64,000 nt of DNA, taken from the NCBI GenBank assembly GCA_028583605.1, contig CM053327.1:42236059-42300058 (forward strand), written 5' to 3'. Made by a program: the position numbers and the translations under genes. Source of the stretch: Dastarcus helophoroides. Lineage: Eukaryota; Arthropoda; Insecta; Coleoptera; Bothrideridae. Below are positions 10,666-19,944 of the stretch, in pieces (positions within the stretch are counted from its first letter, which is position 1; the number at the start of each line of letters is the position of its first letter). Below the pieces are notes generated by a model. The model made no database searches. It was given only the letters and a program-made list of their open reading frames with translations, and had not been told where the DNA came from.

Positions 10666-11710
10666 CAAGTAAAAAGTTTTTAACGTTTTCCTTTAGATGG
10701 CGCTAGTAAGCAATATCTCACGTCGCATCTGGTCATTCTATATTGCGTTTTAAAGGTAACATAACGCTTTAGAAAAAGATCTTTGGCGTTTTATGAATGA
10801 TGAAGCCACTTGAGTGTTAGTGCGTTCCAAAACGGAGGTAAAAAAAAAGAGAATTCGATACATTTTTCAGAACCACTTGGGGGGAAAAGGCGGAGCAGGA
10901 CCCAATATAGTATCTGTTTTGAATGAAATTCGCGTACCACGTAACTGATACACTTTTCTGATGAAATTAAATAGTTATTAACGATTGAAATTAAATAGTT
11001 ATTAGCGATTTAATTCTTTAATTAAAAAACACCAACAATAATCAATAACACTAATTAAAAAAACTAACTAAAATTGAAATTAGTTAGATGTTTGCGAATG
11101 AATAAATGAATGAATCAATGTTTGGTTAAATTATCAACTTGACTCTCTGAAGTTCGACTGAAGGCTTATTTTAGAAAGTTTCGTTTTTCTCCTACAATCT
11201 TCCCTAAAATGACAAATTGATTTTGGTAAAATCCAATTACCAGGGAATGTTTTCTGGAAATTTCTTAAGTTAATGTACATAAATGTTCTGATAATATCTA
11301 TGAAAAGAGTAGAGCTCCCAAACAATTCCATAATGCAGAAATGTGAATATGATTGCTATTTTATAGATGGGGTTGAAAGACCTTGAAAAATTAAATGTCT
11401 GGTACTTGAATTGTTTGCGTGCTCTTTGTCATCAAAGGGAAGAAAATAATTCAATGATATTAAGAACTTCTAAGTAATTTCTCGTTCAATGGTATTTACT
11501 TATACTAATTAACAAGTTCTTAAAATAAGTGTTTCTTAGAATTTATAATATCACTAAACCGTATCGAATGCAACACCAAAACGGTGGTTCCAACGATTCC
11601 GTACTGGTAATATGAACGGATTCATTTGAACCAGTGGAGGAATATAACCACCTGGAAGCAAGCAAGACTGCTGATGGATTAACTTTTGCAATCAAGGGTA
11701 GAAGCACTTA
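10666..11710. other. AT-rich non-repetitive DNA
   Basis: No repeats shared with the rest of the window, apart from short local duplications of GAAATTAAATAGTTATTA near 10960-11000. The minus frame at 11134-11331 has no features I recognise. Confidence 0.45.
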
Positions 11711-11714
11711 TTGC

Positions 11715-11905
11715 AATGAATAAAATCAGACTAAGCAAAGCACTAGGTCTGCTCACTGCACTCACGGGAACTGTAAAGAACACCTGGTTAAACTCAATCT
11801 AGCAGAAAGTGTCCAATGTCGACTATGTGGGACTGAAGAGGAAACAAGTTTACTCATTGGGTGTGCTTGCCCAATCCTTTCAGATACAGATATTATCTGA
11901 CTAGT
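11715..11905 (+). pseudogene. Non-LTR retrotransposon ORF2, C-terminal fragment
   Basis: Two plus frames, joined by a frameshift near 11763, read KIRLSKALGLLT and then HGNCKEHLVKLNLAES, followed by QCRLCGTEEETSLLIGCACP and a stop. This matches the C-terminal end of many insect non-LTR (LINE) ORF2 proteins: the G-(x)-C-L-x-H-L spacing, then a Cys-x2-Cys ... Cys knuckle. The usual His of the knuckle is replaced by Leu. The fragment is broken and non-functional. No reverse transcriptase core is nearby. Confidence 0.6.
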
Positions 11906-12189
11906 AGAGAAACATTAAGACCAGAAGATCTGGAAGGAATAAGTGTAGGTCAAATGTTGAGCCTGTTAATCCAGAAATACTGACTGAGAATTAAACTTGC
12001 AGAAGTTACCATACAAAGGATTTGGAATCTAGATGACAGGCCCCTACAAATGATTAAAAAAATGATGAGGCGCATTCTGGTAGACGTCGATAAAATCATA
12101 GAAATCGTCAAGTGAGACCAACATACGAGCACTTATTCCATTGCCCAGGAATGAAGATTAACCAGAAAACAGTTTGAAATTATTTTCAT

Positions 12190-13165
12190 TAGGTTTGTCT
12201 CAAGAAGAAGCTCGATATATGGATGTTACATCGATGCAAAAAAACATTTTGGACCAAATTGATGCCTCTGATTCTTTATTGAAGAACAACAAAATTTTTA
12301 AAGCGAATGGTGGCTGGTGATGAAAAATATGTCACATACGAGAACAACAAGCGACCAAAGTCGTGGTCCAAGCCATATATGTAATACTTCTATATGGCGC
12401 GTTTTGTCCCTTTGTTTGTGTCAAAAAGGCGCGATGGATATTGTCTTTATCAAGGACACAATATATTAACCAATCCCGCTTCTTGTTGTCATTCATTTAT
12501 TAGTGTCCCCGCCCATCTTGTCATCTGTTCCCGCTATAAATGAATGAATGCTTGTCCTTGAAAGAACACGATATATATACTTTCGTCTCACCTTTTTGAC
12601 AAAGCATTTTGTAGTGGCGATTTTACACAACACGCCATATAGACGTATTATATATATGGTCCAAGCGCGGTAAACCGACTCAAATGGTCGCCAAGCCCGG
12701 ATTAACGACCAAGAAGCTTTTACTGTGTGTTTGGTGGGATTGGAAGGGAATCATACACTATGATCTGCTCCCATCGGGCGAATCACCCAATTCTGACCTA
12801 TACTGTCAACAACTGACTAAATTGAAGCATGCGATTGACGGGAAGCAACCAGAATTGGCCAATTGGAAAGGTGTTGTGTTCCATCAAGGCAATGTCAGAG
12901 GGCACACATCTTTAACGACGCTTCAGAAGCTCAGAGAGCTTGAATGGGACGCTATATCACACTCGCCGTATAGCCTAGAACTTGCTCCAAGCAAACCTCT
13001 TCAAGCATTTGTAACATTTTCTTGATGGTACAAACTTGTCTCAAGAGAGACTTCTGAATATGAGCAGGTCAAATTTTTTACTGATAAGGAAGAGGACTTT
13101 TCAATCGCGATGAAATTGCCATTAAAATGAACAAAAGTTATCGAACTAATGGCGCATATTTGATC
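12190..13165 (+). pseudogene. Mariner-family transposase, decayed 3' two-thirds
   Basis: Conceptual pieces in order: KNILDQIDASDSLLKNNKI, a frameshift, GDEKYVTYEN, the MITE insertion (12374-12656), then VAKPGLTTKK, CVWWDWKGIIHYDLLP, DLYCQQLTKLKHAID, FHQGNVRGHTS, SPYSLELAPSKP and, after stops, FFTDKEEDF. These are mariner transposase landmarks (D,D34D catalytic domain). The first Asp (GDEK) survives. The second (normally HQDNAR) is Gly, and the third (normally LAPSD) is Lys. With frameshifts, stops and an insertion, it cannot be active. The N-terminal DNA-binding domain and the terminal repeats were not found. Confidence 0.88.
12374..12656. mobile_element. 283-bp MITE inserted in the mariner pseudogene
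   Basis: Flanked by the duplicated mariner bases TGGTCCAAGC (12364-12373 and 12657-12666). Ends are inverted repeats of about 30 bp: TAATACTTCTATATGGCGCG at the left, and its counterpart with CGCCATATAGACGTATTA at the right, with a few mismatches. It has no coding capacity. A 9-10-bp duplication with long inverted repeats fits a Mutator-like (MULE) MITE, but this assignment is inference. Removing it restores the mariner reading order, which confirms the boundaries. Confidence 0.85.
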
Positions 13166-13930
13166 TAAATCTGATAATTGAAATCTTGTCCCCTGAAACC
13201 AAGAAACCAAGAGAGATTAAAAGACACAACAAAAGTTGCTCTAACGCGTTTCGATAGTCAAGCTATCTATCTAGCTATCATATTCTCCGTATAGCCCAGA
13301 ACTTGCTTCATGCAAACCTTTTCAAGCATTTGCAACATCTTCTTGATGGTACGAAACTTTTCTCAAGAGAGACTTCTGAATATGAGCTGGTCAAGTTTTT
13401 TACTGATAAGGACGAGGACTTTTTCAATCGCGATGAAATTGCCATTAAAATGAACAAAAGTTATCGAACTAATGGCCCATTTTTGATCTAAATCTGATAA
13501 TTGAAATCTTGTCCCCTGAAACCAAGAAACCAAGAGAGATTAAAAGACACAACAAAGGTTACTCTAACGCGTTTCGATAGTCAAGCTATCTATCTATCTA
13601 TCATACTCTCCGTATAGCCCAGAACTTGCTTCATGCAAACCTTTTCAAGCATTTGCAACATCTTCTTGATGATACGAAACTTGTCTTAAGAGAGACTTCT
13701 GAATATGAGCTGGTCAAATTTTTTACTGATAAGGACGAGGACTTTTTCAATCGCGATGAAATTGCCATTAAAATGAACAAAAGTTATCGAACTAATGGCG
13801 CATTTTTGATCTAAATCTGATAATTGAAATTTTGTCCCCTGAAACCAAGAAACCAAGAAAGATTAAAAGACACAACAAAGGTTGCCCTAACGCGTTTCGA
13901 TAGTCAAGCTATCACCTTCAGAGAGACGCT
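12966..13930 (+). repeat. ~322-bp tandem triplication: mariner tail plus family C arm
   Basis: CCGTATAGCC occurs at 12966, 13287 and 13610 (spacing 321 and 323). Each unit has the last ~200 bp of the mariner transposase (RETSEYELVKFFTDKDEDFF in one frame) followed by the left arm of the family C foldback, TTGTCCCCTGAAACC to TCTAACGCGTTTCGATAG. Units end in a short (CTAT)n run. The 62-codon frames at 13303 and 13626 are copies of the transposase tail, not new genes. Confidence 0.85.
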
Positions 13931-14048
13931 TGGCTATTGAAACGCGTTAGAGCAACCTTTGTTGTGCTTTTTTAACCGTTCTTGGGTTCAGGAGACAAAA
14001 TTTGCATTCGAATTTTTGAAGACAACCAAGGATCAGTCCTTTCCACCA
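13820..14048. mobile_element. Family C foldback, full length
   Basis: Left arm from AATTTTGTCCCCTGAAACC; right arm ending CAAGGATCAGTCC then TTTCCACC. The minus-strand core in the left arm reads CTGAAGG (last A lost). The plus-strand right arm has lost CTGAAGA and begins at ACGCTTGGCTATTG. Neither is intact. Confidence 0.8.
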
Positions 14049-14195
14049 AACTTAAATCTGATAATCCTAACTTTGTTGATTTCATCGTCAAAATAATGAA
14101 AAAGAAACGCTTAGAACTTGTTACTTAACCCAATATTAATGTTGTATTTTGTTGACACCAATGAAGATGAGACCAAAGGACGTAAGTGTTTTTTT
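14049..14195 (+). repeat. Dispersed repeat downstream of the foldback, copy 2
   Basis: Partner of 9651-9800: AATCTGATAATCCTAACTTTG and ACCAATGAAGATGAGACC. The 63-codon frame that starts in it is incidental. Confidence 0.7.
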
Positions 14196-15511
14196 TTTGC
14201 TTACAAGCTGGCTTTTTGAAGTTGAACTCACTGGTCTGTTTCCTCTTCTCGATGGAATTATGCATGAGTTAGGTTTGTTTTTTTTTTTAAGTTTAATCCA
14301 CTTGCAAAGGGTAACTCCATTGTCAAAGCAATGCGAGTAGAATGCGGAAACAAGGATAGATGGCGACGAACCGCCTTCTTAAACAAGGATAGGATCATCC
14401 TATCTTTCTGACTTTAGGAAGAGTCATACAGAGACTAGATGTTGGCTGAAAATTCTACGTAGCACACTTTGTAATAAGCTATTTGGTAAGCATCTATTAG
14501 ATCCAGGACATTTACAAAATTCTAAATCCTAAAGATGGGCAGACCATAGATCTATGGGGCAGAGCCATCATCACAAGTCCTGAAGATGAGCAGGTAATAT
14601 ATTGCCACCCTAAGCCCTGAAGATGAAAAAACATTAACAGGTATACTCTATCCAATCGCAAAATCAGGATTTTCACTAATATAAAATAATTTGATTGAAC
14701 TAGTGGCCAAATTTGTCCAAAAATATGAAGAGATCGTTGAAAAATGTGAAAGTAATATTCCTGGGCCAAATTTTCTCGAAAACTGTCTATTTATAACCAC
14801 AGCTGTTGTGAATGAATCGATAATAAACTCTTCGAACTTTAGACTAAAGACTTTAGACAATAATTTTTCATAGAAAAGTTACTACCTGATAAAGCAGCTC
14901 TTTTTTTTAAGTTGCGTCGAAAAAATCGCAGCTTAATTTTTTGAGTTTAATCCACTAGCAAAGGGTAACCCCATTATGCTTTCAAAACTCTGCGAGTAGG
15001 ATGCGGAAACAAGGATAGATGGCGATGAATCGCCTTCTTAAACAAGGATAGGTTGTAATTTTTGGGGAAAATTCCTTTCGGTAACAAGTTTCATAACTTG
15101 GAAGTTCTATAGAAAAAAGAGTCTCTATAGACAGAAGTCCTCACTGTGTCAAGCTGGACCGCACAGGAATTTGCTGTCTCCGACTGTCTAGTACACCTCA
15201 AGAATCTTGCCCTTGGGGGGATTAATCCTATTAGTTTCTGCGAGCATCTTCCATGATAGTACTTGTAGAAAAGAGTGGGCATTTTAGAAGGTCGTATTTA
15301 CAAATGTGGAATTTAAAAAACTGGCCAAATATTGAAAAAAAGAACGATTTTGAAACAAATAGTTCAGGGATCAATCCTACTAATTCCTGCGAGCATCTTT
15401 CATGATAGTACTTGTAATTTAATGTTAAGGTCATGATAGTACTGTCCCAAGATTGTGGGAATAAACAAACATGACGAAAACAGGATTGTGATTCAATATT
15501 AATTTTTAATC
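14196..15511. other. Non-coding region with two pairs of direct repeats
   Basis: Pair 1: 14287-14392 and 14940-15052 share GTTTAATCCACT, GCAAAGGGTAAC and ATGCGGAAACAAGGATAG. Pair 2: 15216-15268 and 15364-15416 share CTGCGAGCATCTT and CATGATAGTACTTGTA. These are probably remnants of one unidentified element. Frames at 14512-14873 overlap on both strands and have no recognised motif. Confidence 0.5.
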
Positions 15512-15519
15512 CATGTAAC

Positions 15520-15532
15520 TAGGGTTGCCAAC
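15520..15532 (+). other. hAT-like terminal inverted repeat, left
   Basis: TAGGGTTGCCAAC, a perfect 13-bp match to the inverse of the right end. Just inside, the sequence is rich in TACTATA words, typical of subterminal motif clusters. Confidence 0.85.
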
Positions 15533-17051
15533 CGTACTATAATATATAGTATTGTACTATATTTCACGTCTGTGTATTATATACTATTAAAAAAATATAT
15601 AGTACGCAAATATACTATATTTCAGTTGTGTTCTACACGAGTTTTATTTTAAATCTTTAGTTTTTACTAAATATTTTACAAATTTCAAAATAGAAAATTA
15701 AAAAATTAGAAAATTTGAAACACCACTTTTTTCAGGAATTTTTACTTCCTTCTCGAAGTTTAAAGAAAATATTAAGCATTATTAACGCAGTCCTTAACAT
15801 CTGTGAAAAAAATAGAAATTTTAAGCGAAAGTTGAAATTTTGATAAAATATTTTGGATTAAAACTCGAAATTTCTTCAAAAAATCAAAACTTCAGGAAAA
15901 TTTGAAAATTCCGCTAATTCAGATTTCTTTCTAAAATTTCGATTTCTTTAAAAGTCTCACCACTGTCAATTTGAACATTTTTTTAAATTTCGATAGTTTT
16001 TTAAATTCTGGACTTTTCAAACTTTTAACTGAACATTTTGACTTTAAAATTTCGACTTTTATTAAATTTCGACATGTTTTAAAAATTTCGAATATTCTTT
16101 CAAAATTTTGTTGAAATTTTAATTTTTTTTAACATAAAACTTTTATAAAATATCGACTTTTTTCTGCAAAAATCGATTTTTTTAAAATTTGACGTTTCTT
16201 CGAAATGAAGCCTTTTTTTTAAATTTTCGACTGTTTATCAAAATTTTTACCCCTTTTCAAATATCTTCACTTTTTTAGGAAAATTTTAAATGCTTATTAA
16301 TTTATCAACATTTTTAAAAATGTTCAAATTTTCGCCTCGTTTTCCAAAATATTAATATTTTTTTTGGAAAATTTTGGCATTTAAAAATGTTGATCTTTTT
16401 CCAAAATTCATCTATTTTTCAAAATTTTGGCTTTCTCGAAAATTTGAAACTTTTCAGAATACTCCAAATTGGAAATTTTCTTTTTTTCTGAGTTCTTTAA
16501 TAATTATTCAATGTTTAGACTTAATGAAATTATAAAGTTTTCAAAAATTCGTCTTTTCCAAAAACTCTTTTATGAAATTTCTGACATTTCTCAAAATTCT
16601 ACTTTAAATTTTCTACTTTTTTTAAACTTTTGCACTTTTTTTAAAGCATCGCTTTTAAAATTTTCGACATTTTTTCAGAATGCATCCATTTTTCAAGTTG
16701 TTTTAAGTTTTTTGAATAATTTTGAAAATTTGGTTATATTAAAAATTAAAAAAAAATAAAAAAATTAAAATTTCGACTTTTATTAAATTTCGACATTTTT
16801 TCAACACTTCGAATATTCTTTGAAAATCTTGTTGATATTTTAATTTTTTTTAACATAAAACTTTTGCAAGAAGAATGCAACCTAGACTACAAATTCATGC
16901 AGCCCTCCAGGCGTGTATAGTGTGAATCATAGGTAGCTGAACTACCAACAGTTGAAACACTGCCACCTAGCGAAGCGGTTGCTCTCTAGGAGAGTTCCCA
17001 GAAGACAAGGATTCTATAATGCACAGACCAATAGGTTTGAACATTTATTAG

Positions 17052-17124
17052 ATTCGAAGTTTGGAAACCAAATACCGGTTTCGATCTTGTTAGATCTCGT
17101 CAGTTTGGTATATCCAACTCGAAT
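17052..17124 (-). ncRNA. Hammerhead ribozyme, family A, intact
   Basis: Minus strand: outer stem I ATTCGAG and TTGGA, internal loop TATA, inner stem I CCAAA, box CTGACGA, stem II GATCT, loop AACA, AGATC, GAAA, CCGG, T (16.1), A (cleavage position), inner stem I TTTGG, internal loop TT, outer stem I TCCAA and TCGAAT. All invariant bases of the hammerhead core are present. It is a type I topology (open at stem I) with an internal loop in stem I opposite the stem II loop, as needed for tertiary contact. Stem III is the self-complementary ACCGGT. Confidence 0.85.
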
Positions 17125-17545
17125 GCTAATAAATGTTCCGACAAGTAAGTACTAAAACATTCACAGGCGTCGAGCGAGTGACTTTTTAGTACTACCACCT
17201 ATTGGTCCATAGAGAAACTATGGCCATCGCCAACAATGTCGTATGCAAGAAGAATGCAACCTAGGTCTGTGCATTATAGAATCCTTGTCTTCTGGGAACT
17301 CTCCTAGAGAGCAACCACTTCGCTAGGTGGCAGTGTTTCAACTGTTGGTAGTTCAGCTACCTATGATTCACTATACACGCCTGGAGGGCTGCATGAATTT
17401 GTAGTCTAGGTTGCATTCTTCTTGCATACGACATTGTTGGCGATGGCCATAGTTTCTCTATGGACCAATAGGTGGTAGTACTAAAAAGTCACTCGCTCGA
17501 CGCCTGTGAATGTTTTAGTACTTACTTGTCGGAACATTTATTAGC

Positions 17546-17618
17546 ATTCGAGTTGGATATATCAAACTGACGAGATCTAACAAGATCGAAACCGGTATTT
17601 GGTTTCCAAACTTCGAAT
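17546..17618 (+). ncRNA. Hammerhead ribozyme, family A, intact (tandem copy 1)
   Basis: Same fold as 17052-17124, on the plus strand. One base of inner stem I differs (TCAAA instead of CCAAA), which turns a C-G pair with TTTGG into a T-G wobble, so the stem remains. Core CTGACGA and GAAACCGGTA unchanged. Confidence 0.85.
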
Positions 17619-17924
17619 CTAATAAATGTTCAAACCTATTGGTCTGTGCATTAATAGAATCCTTGTCTTCTGGGAACTCTCCTAGAGAGCAACCGCTTCG
17701 CTAGGTGGCAGTGTTTCAACTGTTGGTAGTTCAGCTACCTATGATTCACTTATACACGTCTGGAGGGCTACATGAATTTGTAGTCTAGGTTGCATTCTTC
17801 TTGCATACGACATTGTTGGCGATGGCCATAGTTTCTCTATGGACCAATAGGTGGTAGTACTAAAAAGTCACTCGCTCGACGCCTGTGAATGTTTTAGTAC
17901 TTACTTGTCGGAACATTTATTAGC

Positions 17925-17997
17925 ATTCGAGTTGGATATACCAAACTGACGAGATCTAACAAGATCGAAACCGGTATTTGGTTTCCAAACTTCGAAT
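17925..17997 (+). ncRNA. Hammerhead ribozyme, family A, intact (tandem copy 2)
   Basis: Identical in all core and stem positions to 17052-17124. The distance between the CTGACGA boxes of the two tandem plus copies (17567 and 17946) is 379 bp, so a read-through transcript cleaved at both sites would release a 379-nt monomer. Confidence 0.87.
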
Positions 17998-19689
17998 CTA
18001 ATAAATGTTCAAACCTATTGGTCTGTGCATTATAGAATAAAACTTTTATAAAATATCGACTCTTTTTGCAAATATCAATTTTTTCAAAGCTTGACATTTT
18101 TTCCAAATGTAGTCCTTTTTAAAATTTACAACTGTTTATCAACATTTCTACTCATTTTCGAAAGGCTTCACTTTTATTTTGAAAATTTTAAATGCTTATT
18201 AATACTTTAACATTTTTCATAATTTTGACTTTAAAATTTTCAAATTTTTGCATCTTTTTTCCAAAATACTAACTTTTTTTTTCAATTTGGGGTTTTAAAA
18301 ATTGTGATATTTTTCCAAAATTCATTTATTTTTCAAAATTTTGGCCTTTTCGAAAATTTGAAACTTCAGAATTCTCCAAATTTAAATGTTCTTGTTTTTT
18401 TGCGTTCTCTGATCATTATTCAATGTTTGGACTTTATAAAATTATAGGAAGTTTTTTAAAATTATGTCTTTCCCAAAAACGCTTTACTTTTTTTCTTCTG
18501 ACATTTCTCAAAATTTCATTTTAAATTTGCTACTTTTTTTTAACTTTTTCTCTTTTTTAAAAACATCGCTTTTAAAAATATCGACATTTTTTGAGAATGC
18601 ATCCATTTTTTAAATTGTTTTAAGTTTTCTGAATAATTTTGGAAATGTGATTATATTAAAAATTTAAAAAAATTAAAATTTTGACTTTTTTTGAATTTCT
18701 CAACACTGTCAATTTGGATATTTTTTTAAAATTTAGATAGTCTCTTAAATTCTGGACTTTTTAGACTTTTAAATAAACATTTTGACTTTGAAATTTTGAG
18801 TTTTATTAAATTTCGATATTTTTTCAAAACTTCGAATATTCTTTGAAAATCTTGTTCAAATTTTAATTTTTTTTAACATAAAACTTTTATAAAATATCGA
18901 CTCTTTTTGCAAATATCAATTTTTTTAAAGCTTGACATTTTTTCAAAATGTAGTCCTTTTTAAAATTTACAACTGTTTATCAACATTTCTACTCATTTTC
19001 GAACGGCTTCACTTTTATTTTGAAAATTTTAAATGCCTATTAATATTTTAACATTTTTCATAATTTTGACTTTAAAATTTTCAAATTTTTGCATCTCTTT
19101 TCCAAAATTTACCTTTTTTAAAATGTTGGCTTTTTAAAATTGTGATATTTTTCCAAAATTCATCTATTTTTCAAAATTTTGGCCTTTTCGAAAATTTGAA
19201 ACTTCAGAATTCTCCAAATTTAAATGTCCTTGTTTTTTTGCGTTCTCTGATCATTATTCAATGTTTGGCTTTTATGAAATTATAGGAAGTTTTTCAAAAT
19301 TATGTCTTTCCCAAAAACTCTTTACTATTTTTCCTCTGACATTTCTCAAAATTTCATTTTAAATTTTCTACTTTTTTTTAACTTTTTCTCTTTTTTAAAA
19401 ACATCGCTTTTAAAAATATCGACATTTTTTGAGAATGCATCCATTTTTTAAATTGTTTTAAGTTTTCTGAATAATTTTGGAAATGTGATTTTATTAAAAA
19501 TTTAAAAAAATTAAAATTTAGACTTTTTTTAAATTTCTCGACATGTCAATTTGGATATTTTTTTAAATTTAGATAGTCTCTTAAATTCTGGACTTTTTAG
19601 ACTTTTAAATAAACATTTTGACTTTGAAATTTTGAGTTTTATTAAATTTCGATATTTTTTCAAAACTTCGAATATTCTTTGAAAATCTT

Positions 19690-19944
19690 CTATAATGCAC
19701 AGACCAATAGGTTTGAACATTTATTAGATTCGAAGTTTGGAAACCAAATAACTTCGAATCTAATAAATGTTCAAACCTATTGGTCTGTGCATTATAGAAT
19801 CCTTGTCTTCTGGGAACTCTCCTAGAGAGCAACCGCTTCGCTAGGTGGCAGTGTTTCAACTGTTGGTAGTTCAGCTACCTATGATTCACTATACACGCCT
19901 GGAGGGCTGCATGAATTTGTAGTCTAGGTTGCATTCTTCTTGCA
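19690..19944. mobile_element. Family A insertion, rearranged, hammerhead deleted
   Basis: Flanked by a 12-bp duplication, TTTGAAAATCTT (19678-19689 and 19945-19956). Begins CTATAATGCACAGACC, runs to AACCAAATA, then turns back head-to-head at ACTTCGAATC (a ~48-bp inverted repeat) and continues to TTGCATTCTTCTTGCA. The turn lies exactly where the hammerhead should be, so the ribozyme is missing. Confidence 0.85.

Larger units (their letters stand above)
16866..18036. mobile_element. Family A retrozyme-like insertion: one inverted plus two tandem copies
   Basis: Flanked by an exact 11-bp duplication, ATAAAACTTTT (16855-16865 and 18037-18047). Sister satellite units show the uninterrupted site, so the boundaries are firm. 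Inside, 16866-17264 is one copy in minus orientation (hammerhead on the minus strand), followed head-to-head by two plus-oriented copies (GTCTGTGCATTA at 17265, 17642 and 18021; spacing 377 and 379). A dimer-plus-inversion is expected if the insertion intermediate was a multimeric transcript or concatemer; that is inference. Confidence 0.88.

Noticed and set aside
12684..13025. Intact 113-codon mariner transposase gene
   Set aside because: The frame is open, but two of three catalytic aspartates are replaced, the N-terminal domain is missing and the upstream part is frameshifted and interrupted by a MITE.
14391..14873. Possible small gene around 14512-14873
   Set aside because: Overlapping frames on both strands have similar length, none has a recognised motif, and the region lies between repeat fragments.
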